A DNA stretch of 59,365 bases from Planctomycetota bacterium (GTDB lineage Bacteria > Planctomycetota > Phycisphaerae > Sedimentisphaerales > Anaerobacaceae), in NCBI GenBank assembly GCA_019456255.1, contig VRUG01000019.1:1-59365 (forward strand), given 5' to 3'. Made by a program: the position numbers and the translations under genes. Shown here one piece after another: positions 34,651 through 43,516 of the stretch; within the stretch, counting starts at the first letter, position 1; every line of letters starts with the position of its first letter. Under the pieces are notes generated by a model, which saw nothing but the letters and a program-made list of their open reading frames with translations, was not told the origin of the DNA and did no database searches.

Positions 34651-35079
34651 TGATTTTCCCCTTCCCTGGGCATGTTCAATGACCCTGAATTGTATTTCTT
34701 ATCAAACTTGTTCCGGGCATAAAAACAGAGTAGTCTTTCTGCCAGAATCCGTATGACCCGCCCCATTGGCCTCGATTACGAGTCGGCCGTCCTACCGATT
34801 TTTTTCAGGCCTCAATGATATGGATAAGAATCTAATGCTTTTTTACATCTATCCCCATCTATGTTTGATGTTTATCAAACATTCGGCACATTTTAACAAA
34901 ACAGTGAACAAAGTCAACAGTTTTTTTGGTATTTTTGCAACTTTTCCGTAAGTTTAGTGTTTGCCGAATGTTATGCGGGTTAAATTATTTACCTTGTTTC
35001 CTTTGTTCCACAGCTGGGCGTAAAAAAGCAGCGGATGTGGTGTTTGCGGCAGCTGTAAAAGGGTGAGGAATAGTATTTT
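34651..35079. other. Intergenic region without confident gene
   Basis: About 430 bp. On the minus strand CCGACTCGTAATCG (near 34770-34790) resembles the anticodon arm of a tRNA-Thr(CGT), but no acceptor or T arm fits around it. A 51-residue ORF (34611-34766, minus) overlaps the HTH gene and is unsupported. AT-rich and repeat-like (TTTATCAAAC/ATTCGGCA) sequence follows at 34860-34970. Confidence 0.4.
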
Positions 35080-35535
35080 TTATTTTATTTTACGTGCTAA
35101 AGCTGCTCCAAACTCAGCAGCGAGTTTGCTGACGGTGTATTGGTCCTTGTTGTTGTAAGATGCCGTTGCCAGAAGGTTGCCTTGCCTATCCTTTACTTTT
35201 GCACTAATACTATCGATAGCCTGGTTTGCGGCTGCAGAGCGGTTTGAGCTAAGTTCGCTTGCGTTTGCGGCAGCTCTTACTGTCATGAATGTGCATCCTG
35301 TAATGATGACGGTAGCGTTTTCCGGGCCGCATATCGCAATATTTCTTCTTACAAATTCCTTTTCCATAACATCGCTAATCACCTTTCCGATGTACGGATC
35401 CTCGGATTGAATCGGGGCAACATAAACGCATTTATACTCGATGGTCCTCAAGCGTTCTGTTGTAACAACATCCGAGTTACATCCAGCAATTACGCTCATC
35501 ATCAATACTGCCGTGATTATTGTAAGCCTATTCAT
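35080..35535 (-). CDS. Small lipoprotein, CsgG/DUF4136-like pattern
   Basis: 151 residues. Leader with lipobox VIAGC, then a mixed alpha/beta domain: KCVYVAPIQSEDPYIGKVISDVMEKEF followed by ATVIITGCTFM (first strand-helix unit only is shown in these words; the span is about residues 36-83) and a C-terminal helix FGAALARKIK. The strand-helix-strand pattern with YVAPI and a late VKDRQGNLLATA strand is seen in CsgG- and DUF4136-type outer-membrane lipoproteins, but the match is too weak for a firm name. Confidence 0.75.
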   Translation of the reverse strand: MNRLTIITAVLMMSVIAGCNSDVVTTERLRTIEYKCVYVAPIQSEDPYIGKVISDVMEKEFVRRNIAICGPENATVIITGCTFMTVRAAANASELSSNRSAAANQAIDSISAKVKDRQGNLLATASYNNKDQYTVSKLAAEFGAALARKIK

Positions 35536-35650
35536 GTTTTTCCTTTCAAATACGCTGCTAAACTAAAGTTGATATTCATCTGTGAATTCAGGTTTTCTGC
35601 GTTTTCGTGCTTCAATAGGATTTATCGGCAGCAATACACAAATGTGATGA

Positions 35651-35699
35651 GATAAAAATACCGCCCGGGAATCCGAACGCGCCTCTGAAGTACGGGCGG
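35651..35699 (-). terminator. Terminator after the 80-residue membrane protein
   Basis: Minus strand: CCGCCCG (35699-35693) pairs with CGGGCGG (35667-35661) and TATTTTTATC follows. The 70 bp between it and the stop at 35768 contain no ORF. Confidence 0.65.
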
Positions 35700-35767
35700 G
35701 CAACCGCCTGAACGAACCAAGAAAGTCCCACCAAGCGTACGCCCTGTTCTAAGCCAACCATTGCCCA

Positions 35768-36010
35768 CTACGGCATAATAGGAAAATGCGGATAGATTGG
35801 CTGCTCAGCACCACCGCCTTTTACGGCACCCAGGATAGCAAGGAATATCAGCAGTGCGAAGAGTGCCGTCAGCGTAACCACCAGCCAAAACCGCTCATTG
35901 TGAGTTATATGCTCGAATCTCAGTGCCATATCGTGCCTGTTTGGCATATGCGGGTGCCACTCGGGCATCCGCCTACGACTGAACCACATTTTTAACGATT
36001 CAAGAGTCAT
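35768..36010 (-). CDS. Small single-span membrane protein
   Basis: 80 residues, no recognised family. The N-terminal half is basic and rich in His, Arg and Pro (WFSRRRMPEWHPHMPNRHDM); a single membrane segment FWLVVTLTALFALLIFLAIL lies at about 51-70, then a short Gly/Pro-rich tail. The ATG has an ideal AGGAGG 8 nt upstream, so it should be well translated. It stands alone, divergent from the PfkB kinase gene, with its own terminator. Confidence 0.75.
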   Translation of the reverse strand: MTLESLKMWFSRRRMPEWHPHMPNRHDMALRFEHITHNERFWLVVTLTALFALLIFLAILGAVKGGGAEQPIYPHFPIMP

Positions 36011-36101
36011 CTTTTTTTCCTCCTAAGTTAACGTTTCTACTGTCTTATACGCTTGCGCCGAAGGTGTGTTTTTAAACAATTCTGGTAGTAACAAAAAAAA
36101 T

Positions 36102-36130
36102 TTGCATTTGAGCGATGGGGGGTTTATACT
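36102..36130 (+). promoter_or_regulatory. Possible promoter of the PfkB-GH3 operon
   Basis: TTGCAT (36102-36107), 17-nt spacer, TATACT (36125-36130), 28 bp before the ATG at 36158. The -35 is weak and the -10 good. Confidence 0.4.
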
Positions 36131-36157
36131 AATTTTGAAATGGAATTCGAGGCTTGA

Positions 36158-37117
36158 ATGGATACCAGCGTTCCCAAAGTAGTTGTGATAGGCGGCACTT
36201 ACATTGACATAGCTGTCAGGTGTACCGAGATACCATCGGCGGGCGAATCGGTGGTTGGCACGGCGCTGTCTTATAGCGTAAGCGGCCCGGGTCCTAATCA
36301 GGCGGCTCAGGCGGCCCTTTGCCGGTGCGATGTTCATCTGGTTAGCAAGGTGGGCGGCGACCCTTTCAATCCGTTTGTCAAAGAGAACCTCGCGGAATTC
36401 GATGTCAATAGTGATTTTGTGTTCCTGGCAGAGCCTCGTAATACTGGTACAACTATCACGCTTGTCAATTCCATCGGCGATAATGCCAGCTGCATGATAT
36501 GCGGTGCGAATAACGCTTTAAATATTGCTGATATCGAGTCGGCGGAAAATATCATATCCGAAGCTGACATCTGTTTGATTCATGGTCGTTTGCCTCAGGC
36601 TTCTATTATCAAAGCTATCCGGCTTGCGGAGATTCACGGCACGAAGGTAATTTTGAACCCTGCCCGCCCTCTTGAACAAAGCGGTAGTGAGCCTTGTGAA
36701 CTTCCCGCAGAATATTTTGGCGCTGATATCCTCATTCCTAATCTTTATGAAGCTGCTGATATAACCGAGCGTTCGTCTGCTAATATTAATACTGCCAAAC
36801 TCATAGGTTCTGACCTTATTGCTCGGGGCGTCGGCTGTGCAATTATCACTATAGGGCGTCGAGGCTGTATGGTTGTCGATAGAAATGGTGCTGACCATAT
36901 CCCTGCTTTTGACATTGAGCTTGTGGACCAGACATGCACCGGCGATTCTTTTGCTGGCGCTCTGGCTGCATATTGTGCAGTAAAAAAGAATATAGATATA
37001 AGGGAAGCTGCCCGTTTTGCCTGTGCCGCAGGTGCGCTTGTTTGCACGAAATTCGGTTCTCTTGAGGCCTTACCAACAAAGGCCGAAATAATTGAGCTTT
37101 TACAGAAAAATGATTAA
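36158..37117 (+). CDS. PfkB-family sugar kinase (ribokinase-like)
   Basis: 319 residues. The ribokinase start region VIGGTYIDIAVRC, GPGPNQAAQAA substrate-binding segment, VGGDPFN and the C-terminal catalytic segment VDQTCTGDSFAGALA with catalytic Asp263 identify the family. The anion-hole motif is CTGD instead of the usual GAGD, which keeps the catalytic Asp but changes two oxyanion residues. Substrate is not predictable; ribose, another sugar, or a nucleoside are possible. The GH3 gene overlaps its last 8 nt, so the kinase may act on a sugar that the glycosidase releases. Confidence 0.9.
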   Translation: MDTSVPKVVVIGGTYIDIAVRCTEIPSAGESVVGTALSYSVSGPGPNQAAQAALCRCDVHLVSKVGGDPFNPFVKENLAEFDVNSDFVFLAEPRNTGTTITLVNSIGDNASCMICGANNALNIADIESAENIISEADICLIHGRLPQASIIKAIRLAEIHGTKVILNPARPLEQSGSEPCELPAEYFGADILIPNLYEAADITERSSANINTAKLIGSDLIARGVGCAIITIGRRGCMVVDRNGADHIPAFDIELVDQTCTGDSFAGALAAYCAVKKNIDIREAARFACAAGALVCTKFGSLEALPTKAEIIELLQKND

Positions 37118-39203
37118 GAGAGAATTTCTTTTAACATATCTGTTTTCATTGCTATTGTCCCTGCTTTGTTTGACCGCTGTTTTCGGCAAACGCAATTCGA
37201 CAGAAAAAGCCATTTACCGCGATTCGAGTGCACCGATCGAACGGCGTGTTGAGGATTTACTTGGCAGGCTGACACTTCAGGAAAAGATTCTCCAACTCGG
37301 TGGTAATAATAACTGGAACACGCCGGACAATAGACGTCTTGGTATTGCCGGTTTTAAGATGGCTGACGGCCCTGCCGGTGTTACGATTGGGCGGGCAACA
37401 TGTTTTCCAAGTCCAATCGCTCTGGCGGCAACGTGGGACAGGGATCTGAACTACCGAACCGCTGCGGCATTGGGCGCCGAATTGCGTGCTAAGGGGCGTT
37501 ATGTCGCGCTTGGCCCGACGGTCAATATTGTGCGTGACCCGCGAGGGGGAAGGAGCTTTGAGAGTTTCGGTGAGGACCCTTATCTCAGTTCGCAGTTAGG
37601 GGTTGCTTATGTTAAAGGCGTTCAAAGTAAAAATGTTATCGCTACTGTCAAACATTTCGCCTGTAACAATCAGGAGGACGGGCGCAAGACAAATAATGTG
37701 CTGGTCAATGAACGGACGCTTCGTGAGATCTATCTTCCTGCGTTTAAGGCATGTGTGCAGCAGGGCAAATGCTTATCGGTTATGACGGCGTATAACAAAG
37801 TAGGTCATCAGTACTGCAGCGAGAACTGGTATCTGCTAAACACAATCCTTAAAGATGAATGGGGTTTTGAAGGTTACGTGGTTTCGGACTGGGGTGCATG
37901 TCACTCGACGGTCAATTCGATTTTGGCAGGTCTTGACGTTGAAAAACCTAAAGCGAGATATTTTGGCAGGCCCTTAAGAGAAGCTGTATCGCGAGGCAAG
38001 GTTCAGGAAAAAATTATTGACCGTGCGGTGAAAAGAGTTCTGCGTGCAAAATTTTTGGCGGGTGTATTCGATAAACGAGTCAAGCCGACACCTAAGCTTG
38101 TCAACACTATCGAGCATCAAGGGCTTGCGCTGGAGGCGGCAAGAAAATCGATTGTGCTTTTAAAAAACGAGGGGGCACTTCTGCCATTAGATAGAAAAAA
38201 GATTAGCTCCATATATGTCGGCGGCAGCAATGCTAATGTTGCTGTGATTGGCGGCGGGGGCAGCAGTTTGGTAACACCTTATTATTCGGTGTCTGCATTG
38301 GAGGGTATCCGGTCAGCGGCGGGTGGTGACTTTCAGGTTTTGTTTTCGCAGGCCCGGCAACGAAGAGCGAGCAGGGGGTTAAGTAGTCAAGTCCGTCAGG
38401 CCGTATCAAGAGCTGACGCTGTTATTGTTGTCGTTGGGACCAATTCTGAAATTGAAACCGAAGGCCGTGACAGGGCCGATTTGTATCTGCCTCGCGGGCA
38501 GGATGAATTTGTCGAAGAGATTGTTTCTATCAATCCTAATACGATAGTTGTGGTTGTCAGCGGTTCGGCGGTTTTAATGAATGACTGGATAGATAAGGTT
38601 CCAGCTGTGATTCAATGTTTTTTCGGCGGACAGGAAATGGGCAACGCGATTGCCGATGTGCTTTTCGGTGTGCAAAATCCGTGCGGCAAGCTGCCCATAA
38701 CATTTCCGCGATGGATGAAACAGCTGCCGCCTTTTACTAATTTGTATGAGCCGCCTGGCGAGGGACCCGGGTACCGGTTCTATGACAAATACAGGCAGGT
38801 TCCCCTGTTCGCGTTCGGTCACGGTTTGAGCTATACAACATTTGACTATAAGAATCTGAAAATTGCGCCTGGTAATTCGACAGTTGAAATGGATGTGACT
38901 GTGACAGTTGATATTCATAACAGCGGTAAAGTTGCCGGCAGCGAGGTTGTTCAGCTTTACATTTCCGATGTGAGGGCCAGCGTTGAAAGGCCTGAGAAAG
39001 AACTCAAAGGATTTGAACGTGTGACACTTGAGGGCGGGGAGACAAAAACTGTTACTTTTACTCTCGACGAAAGTGCTTTTGCTTTTTATGATATTAAGGC
39101 GAAGATGTTTGTTGTTGAACCGGGCGTGTTTGACATTCTGGTTGGCAGCTCTTCAAGTGATATTAGAATAAAAGGGATTGTCAGTAAGGAGCGAGGTAAA
39201 TAG
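37110..39203 (+). CDS. GH3 family glycosidase, exported
   Basis: About 697 residues. It starts MIKREFLLTY with a hydrophobic export signal (about 4-27), then the GH3 barrel with VKHFACNN and nucleophile Asp260 in VVSDWGA, the alpha/beta sandwich (NPCGKLPITFP), and the C-terminal fibronectin-III-like domain with VVQLYISDVRASVERPEKEL. The ATG overlaps the kinase stop (ATGATTAA). It shares architecture with the gene at 128-2359 but differs in motif sequence, so the two are separate paralogues. Beta-glucosidase or beta-xylosidase activity is likely; specificity not readable. Confidence 0.93.
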   Translation: MIKREFLLTYLFSLLLSLLCLTAVFGKRNSTEKAIYRDSSAPIERRVEDLLGRLTLQEKILQLGGNNNWNTPDNRRLGIAGFKMADGPAGVTIGRATCFPSPIALAATWDRDLNYRTAAALGAELRAKGRYVALGPTVNIVRDPRGGRSFESFGEDPYLSSQLGVAYVKGVQSKNVIATVKHFACNNQEDGRKTNNVLVNERTLREIYLPAFKACVQQGKCLSVMTAYNKVGHQYCSENWYLLNTILKDEWGFEGYVVSDWGACHSTVNSILAGLDVEKPKARYFGRPLREAVSRGKVQEKIIDRAVKRVLRAKFLAGVFDKRVKPTPKLVNTIEHQGLALEAARKSIVLLKNEGALLPLDRKKISSIYVGGSNANVAVIGGGGSSLVTPYYSVSALEGIRSAAGGDFQVLFSQARQRRASRGLSSQVRQAVSRADAVIVVVGTNSEIETEGRDRADLYLPRGQDEFVEEIVSINPNTIVVVVSGSAVLMNDWIDKVPAVIQCFFGGQEMGNAIADVLFGVQNPCGKLPITFPRWMKQLPPFTNLYEPPGEGPGYRFYDKYRQVPLFAFGHGLSYTTFDYKNLKIAPGNSTVEMDVTVTVDIHNSGKVAGSEVVQLYISDVRASVERPEKELKGFERVTLEGGETKTVTFTLDESAFAFYDIKAKMFVVEPGVFDILVGSSSSDIRIKGIVSKERGK

Positions 39204-39206
39204 CCA

Positions 39207-40361
39207 ATGGAGTTTAAACGAGAAAAAGAAAGTGTTTCGGCGAGTCAGCTTTTGCAGGCGATAGCTGACGGCGATGATATTGTTCTTACTAACTGCACCG
39301 TCACCGGTTTATTGGACATAAACCGGCTTTTCGACCCCTCAGAAAAATTTCAAACCGAAAAACTTCGTGTCAACCAGGAAGGTGACATAAAAACCCTGGT
39401 CATTGCCCAGTCAATCGTTTTTGACAAATGCCTGTTCGAGGAAAATGTTATTTTTGCCGCACCGTGGTCCGATCCGGATAGTGTTTCGGTTGTTTTTGAA
39501 TCTGACACTGTTTTTAATAGTTCGATATTCCAGTCTCAGGGCCGCTTTAGAAATGCCACGTTCAAAGGTATCGGCAGCTTTGACGGTTGCAGTTTCAGCA
39601 GTGTGATTACATTCAGAAATGCCTGTTTTGAAAAAGAAGCCAAATTCAGAACGGTTCACTTTAGCGGGTACTGTCTTTTCAGCAGCGCCGAATTTAAAAC
39701 ATCTGCGCGATTTACGAACTCTCATTTTGTCAAGGGTGTCAATTTTTCTGGTGCTCGTTTTTGCAGCCAAACAGATTTCAACGGCGTCTACGCCTCAAGT
39801 CGGTCTGTGCCTGCTTATGAATCGGTTTCTTTTGGGCGAAAAAGATTTGGTGACGATGAAAGTTTTTGGCGGTTTGTGAAACAATCGGCTCAGGAGGCGG
39901 GCTATTATCGTCTTGCAGGTGACTGCTTTTACAATGAGCGGTGTGCGAGCCTTTGGTATAAATTTACCGGTTTAAACTATGAGGGCTTGTCCCCGTTAAA
40001 GAAAGTACTGCGTTTGGTATCATCAATCCGATTATTGCCGGAACTGCTGCTTGGCAGATTGCTTTTTGGTTACGGCGAAAGACCTATGCGTGTTTTATTT
40101 GCTTGCGGCGTGATTATTATTTTCTGTGCCCTGTTTTTTTCTTTGCCCGGAGCCCTGATTTATCGACAAGGCCAGGCAGAACTGTCTTTTTTTCAGGGGC
40201 TTTATTTTAGTACGATAACATTTACAACGCTGGGATACGGTGACTTATATCCCTCAACGGAAGGGTTTTACCGGCATCTGGCAATGACAGAGGCTATCGC
40301 GGGAGGATTTTTGATGGCATTATTCGTGGTGTGCCTGGCAAAAAGATTTTCAAGGGGATAA
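39207..40361 (+). CDS. Pentapeptide-repeat protein fused to a K+ channel pore
   Basis: 384 residues. Residues about 70-200 are pentapeptide-like repeats, with Phe every fifth residue (FRNATF, FDGCSF, FRNACF, FSSAEF, FTNSHF, FSGARF), forming a right-handed beta-helix. The C-terminal 100 residues hold two membrane helices around a pore loop with the selectivity filter TLGYGD, that of a two-helix potassium channel (Ion_trans_2). The soluble helix probably acts as a cytoplasmic sensing or tethering domain. The ATG follows the GH3 stop by 3 nt, so it shares that transcript; it may be a family common in planctomycetes. Confidence 0.9.
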   Translation: MEFKREKESVSASQLLQAIADGDDIVLTNCTVTGLLDINRLFDPSEKFQTEKLRVNQEGDIKTLVIAQSIVFDKCLFEENVIFAAPWSDPDSVSVVFESDTVFNSSIFQSQGRFRNATFKGIGSFDGCSFSSVITFRNACFEKEAKFRTVHFSGYCLFSSAEFKTSARFTNSHFVKGVNFSGARFCSQTDFNGVYASSRSVPAYESVSFGRKRFGDDESFWRFVKQSAQEAGYYRLAGDCFYNERCASLWYKFTGLNYEGLSPLKKVLRLVSSIRLLPELLLGRLLFGYGERPMRVLFACGVIIIFCALFFSLPGALIYRQGQAELSFFQGLYFSTITFTTLGYGDLYPSTEGFYRHLAMTEAIAGGFLMALFVVCLAKRFSRG

Positions 40362-40419
40362 ATACACCCCCGCTCCTAACTACCTTTATTATCGGTACTT
40401 AACTGCAAAAAAACCCTAT

Positions 40420-40524
40420 TTTGCACATATACAAGTTTTTCCTATTTAGGAAAATATATCAATTTACGAAAAATTACTATTGCACTTTGCACAAATATAC
40501 GATATATCCTATATAGGAAAATAG
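40420..40524. promoter_or_regulatory. Duplicated operator upstream of abiEi-like gene
   Basis: Two copies, 67 bp apart, of TTGCACA-ATATAC followed by a palindrome: TTTTCCTATTTAGGAAAA (40437-40454) and TCCTATATAGGA (40507-40518). A half site TTTTAGGAAA lies at 40530. Such repeats suit autoregulation by the AbiEi-type protein, as in type IV toxin-antitoxin systems. Confidence 0.6.
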
Positions 40525-40543
40525 CTGATTTTAGGAAATTGTT

Positions 40544-41638
40544 ATGCGGTTAACCAAATGGGAAATAGAGCAGCGGCTTAAAGCATCAGCAAGCCAACTC
40601 GAACCGTTAAGGATTGAATTCCTGTCAGAGCAGCCAACAGGGGTTACAAGTGATGTGTCAGTTGCGCTTTTAAAGATTTCGATTTCAGGCAGCAAACCCT
40701 ACTTTGCTCGAACGGAAATACTTCCAGTAGCCAATCCAAAAATTGTGAAAGAAAAATGCGAAGCATTCTTGTACTACATTAATCAACCTGCAAACAAGAA
40801 CGACAACTTCATCCCGCTAATAATTGCTCCATATATAGGCAAGAAACAATCTGATATTTTAGCTGACAGCGGAATCAGCTGGATAGACCTTTGCGGTAAT
40901 ATGCGGATTCAGGTACCGGGTAAAATGTATATTGAGCGAACCGGCAACAAAAATAAATTTCCAGATACCGCTCCAATCAAGAAAATTTTTCAGGGCAACT
41001 CTTCTTTAATAAGCAGAGCTTTATTACTGAAACCTGGAGGTTTTCAATCGTTGTATGAATTAGCTGACTTCATTAACAATAGAAATGCCAATGTTGCTTT
41101 ATCAACTATTTCGCGAGTTCTAAAATCTTTGGAAGATGATTTGCTTGTTAGTAAAGGCGAGGGATTAATTGTTGCCAAGGACCGCGAGAAACTTCTTGAT
41201 AGGCTTAGCGAGGGATATATTAATTCAACAAAGCGGAAAGATGCCAGAGTATATAAATTCGCTGTAGAAAAAATCGAAAAGCTTTTTTTCTCTCTCTTTG
41301 AAAACAATATTGATTATGCTGCGTTCGGTTTCTATGCAGCCCAAATCAAAAATCTTGCGGTAACAAATCAAATGAGTATCTTTGCAAAAGACATAGAGCA
41401 AGTTAAAAAAGCACCTGATTATGGGGGCGCAAGACTTGTTCCAGATGCGGAATTTGGCAATCTGGACATAATAGAAACCAGGGACGCTTGTGTATGGTTT
41501 AATGCCGATATTAAACCTAAGATGGCGATAGTTGACGATTTGGAGCTTTACCTTGAAATGATGGCAGAGGTGCCGCGAGGTCCCAAGGTCGCTGAGAAGC
41601 TCAGGCCTGTTATACTAAAAGGGCCATCCAATGAATGA
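40544..41638 (+). CDS. Type IV toxin-antitoxin antitoxin, AbiEi family
   Basis: 364 residues. The central segment (PLIIAPYIGKKQSDILADSGISWIDLCGNMRI spans about 96-127) is the conserved core of AbiEi-like and related DNA-binding proteins, and a winged-helix-like segment (SLYELADFINNRNANVALSTISRVLKSLEDD) follows near residue 170. It should bind the duplicated operators upstream and control both genes. The toxin gene starts 8 nt before its stop codon. AbiE systems protect against phages through abortive infection and also stabilise genomic islands. AGGA lies upstream of the ATG. Confidence 0.82.
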   Translation: MRLTKWEIEQRLKASASQLEPLRIEFLSEQPTGVTSDVSVALLKISISGSKPYFARTEILPVANPKIVKEKCEAFLYYINQPANKNDNFIPLIIAPYIGKKQSDILADSGISWIDLCGNMRIQVPGKMYIERTGNKNKFPDTAPIKKIFQGNSSLISRALLLKPGGFQSLYELADFINNRNANVALSTISRVLKSLEDDLLVSKGEGLIVAKDREKLLDRLSEGYINSTKRKDARVYKFAVEKIEKLFFSLFENNIDYAAFGFYAAQIKNLAVTNQMSIFAKDIEQVKKAPDYGGARLVPDAEFGNLDIIETRDACVWFNADIKPKMAIVDDLELYLEMMAEVPRGPKVAEKLRPVILKGPSNE

Positions 41639-42479
41639 GCGGATATTTTCGCAGTTAGCCGAACTGGCAAAATCATTTAATTCACTCGGAACAAGGCCTG
41701 TTGTTTGCGGGGGGCTTGGAGTTTATCTTTGCTTCGAAGATAAGCTGGGCGATAACAAACAAATTCTTCGCGCGACAACTGACATCGACTTAATGCTGCT
41801 CAAATCCCAGGTTCTTGAACAAGCTCAGCGAAATTCAATCGCTGAGATAATAACAAATAAATTAGAGTACCGCTTAAGAGATGATGGAGAGGGCAAATGT
41901 TTTCGCTTTGAGAAATCCGGCGGTCAGGAATTAGATGTCCTTGCACCGCCAATGGATTTTATAAATAACAACGGTGACAGAGCGAGGATAGTAAAATCCA
42001 AACTTCATGGTCGATTAATAAAAGAAGCTGTTTATATTGATGAAGATTTACGAATTATTGATATCTCCAGGTTTTTAAAAGAATCACAAAACAATGAAAA
42101 ACTTGAAATAGCAGTACCTTCGCCAACGAATCTTCTAATTCTAAAACTTTTCGCATTCAATGACCGTCGCCGAGGCGAAAGACAACTGGATGTAGAACGC
42201 GCACAAACCCATGCATGGGACATATATGCTATTTCGACATTGGCAGACAGAGCCGATTACAAGCAGGGTCAGGTATTTCTGGAAAAACATCGCAATAGCG
42301 ATATAATAAAAAAAGCTTTAGCTATTGTTGAAGAATCTTTTTCTGATATCGAGAAAACCGGCTGGCAGCATGTACTCGAAGCTTCTGTTTGGGACACTGA
42401 TATAACGCTTGCACAAAGACGCCAGGAATTAGAAAATGCCAAAAACCGTTTAATAAGATGGTTTACTATAAAAAAGTAA
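41631..42479 (+). CDS. AbiEii-like nucleotidyltransferase toxin
   Basis: 282 residues of the nucleotidyltransferase superfamily. The VVCGGLGVYL loop and the ATTDIDLML motif with its DxD metal pair are visible; QELDVLAPP supplies the third acidic residue. AbiEii enzymes act on nucleotides or tRNA to stop growth. Overlaps the antitoxin gene by 8 nt, so the two are co-translated. The next gene (aldo/keto reductase) is on the same strand after 37 bp with its own RBS. Confidence 0.85.
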   Translation: MNERIFSQLAELAKSFNSLGTRPVVCGGLGVYLCFEDKLGDNKQILRATTDIDLMLLKSQVLEQAQRNSIAEIITNKLEYRLRDDGEGKCFRFEKSGGQELDVLAPPMDFINNNGDRARIVKSKLHGRLIKEAVYIDEDLRIIDISRFLKESQNNEKLEIAVPSPTNLLILKLFAFNDRRRGERQLDVERAQTHAWDIYAISTLADRADYKQGQVFLEKHRNSDIIKKALAIVEESFSDIEKTGWQHVLEASVWDTDITLAQRRQELENAKNRLIRWFTIKK

Positions 42480-42516
42480 AATTTATAGATTACGAAGATA
42501 TATTTGGAGAAATATT

Positions 42517-43515
42517 ATGAGTTACAAAGCGTCTAAAGACAGATATGAAAATATGCCGTACAACCGCTGCGGCAATAGCGGTCTTATGCTTCCGGCGATT
42601 TCGCTTGGTCTGTGGCATAATTTCGGGGATGTAGATGACTTTGAAAATTGCCGGAAGATGGTTCATCGCGCGTTCGACCTTGGAATAACGCACTTCGACC
42701 TTGCGAATAATTACGGTCCCTCTGCGGGCAGCGCGGAGAGTAACTTTGGGAAAATTCTAAAAAAAGATCTGGCATCACATCGCGATGAGCTGATTATTTC
42801 AACAAAGGCAGGCTATATGATGTGGGACGGCCCTTACGGTGACTGGGGTTCGCGAAAATATCTGCTTGCAAGCCTTGACCAGTCCTTGAAACGTCTCGGT
42901 GTTGATTATGTTGATATATTCTATTCTCACAGGCCCGACCCTCAAACGCCGATCGAAGAGACGATGAGAGCTTTAGGCAGTGCCGTTAGACAGGGCAAGG
43001 CGCTTTATGTCGGGCTCTCAAACTATACCGCAGAGCAGACCGTCGACGCAATAGCTGTTCTTAAGCAATTTGGGATACCCTGTCTTATCCATCAGCCGTC
43101 ATATTCGATGCTTAACCGATGGGTTGAAGATGGTCTTTTGGATGTTGTTGAAGAGGAAGGTATCGGGTGTATAGCTTTTAGTCCGTTGGCACAGGGCAAA
43201 TTGACGGACAAGTACCTAAACGGGATACCGGAAGATTCGCGGGCGGCGAAAGCTCATGGTTTTTTGCAGAAAAATGACATAACCGACAAACTCCTGAAAA
43301 CGGTAGGTTCGCTAAATAAAATCGCTGCCGATAGAGGCCAGAGTCTGGCACAGATGGCACTTGCGTGGGTTTTGAAAGATGATCGCATTACCTCGGCTAT
43401 CGTTGGCGCAAGCAAGGTCGAGCAGATAGAGCAAAATATTGCGGCATTGGAAAACAATGTGTTTAGCTCGGATGAAATATTTGCGATAGAAAAAATTCTG
43501 GTTCCACTTCAGTAA
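42517..43515 (+). CDS. Aldo/keto reductase, YghZ / L-glyceraldehyde-3-phosphate reductase type
   Basis: 332 residues starting MSYKASKDRYENMPYNRCG, typical of the YghZ group. NADPH-dependent. The catalytic tetrad is visible: Asp in FDLANNYG with the Tyr (NNYGP), Lys in STKAGYM and His in FYSHRPDP. The group reduces L-glyceraldehyde-3-phosphate and methylglyoxal. GGAGAAATATT ribosome-binding site before the ATG. Single gene; tail-to-tail with the next one. Confidence 0.93.
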   Translation: MSYKASKDRYENMPYNRCGNSGLMLPAISLGLWHNFGDVDDFENCRKMVHRAFDLGITHFDLANNYGPSAGSAESNFGKILKKDLASHRDELIISTKAGYMMWDGPYGDWGSRKYLLASLDQSLKRLGVDYVDIFYSHRPDPQTPIEETMRALGSAVRQGKALYVGLSNYTAEQTVDAIAVLKQFGIPCLIHQPSYSMLNRWVEDGLLDVVEEEGIGCIAFSPLAQGKLTDKYLNGIPEDSRAAKAHGFLQKNDITDKLLKTVGSLNKIAADRGQSLAQMALAWVLKDDRITSAIVGASKVEQIEQNIAALENNVFSSDEIFAIEKILVPLQ

Positions 43516-43516
43516 T

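Noticed and set aside
34611..34766. 51-codon minus-strand ORF overlapping the HTH gene
   Set aside because: ATG with only a weak site; overlaps the HTH gene by 40 nt out of frame; no recognised pattern, although the region reads as protein-like in more than one frame.
40362..40543. CRISPR-like repeat
   Set aside because: Only two copies with palindromic cores directly upstream of a toxin-antitoxin operon; they fit operators.
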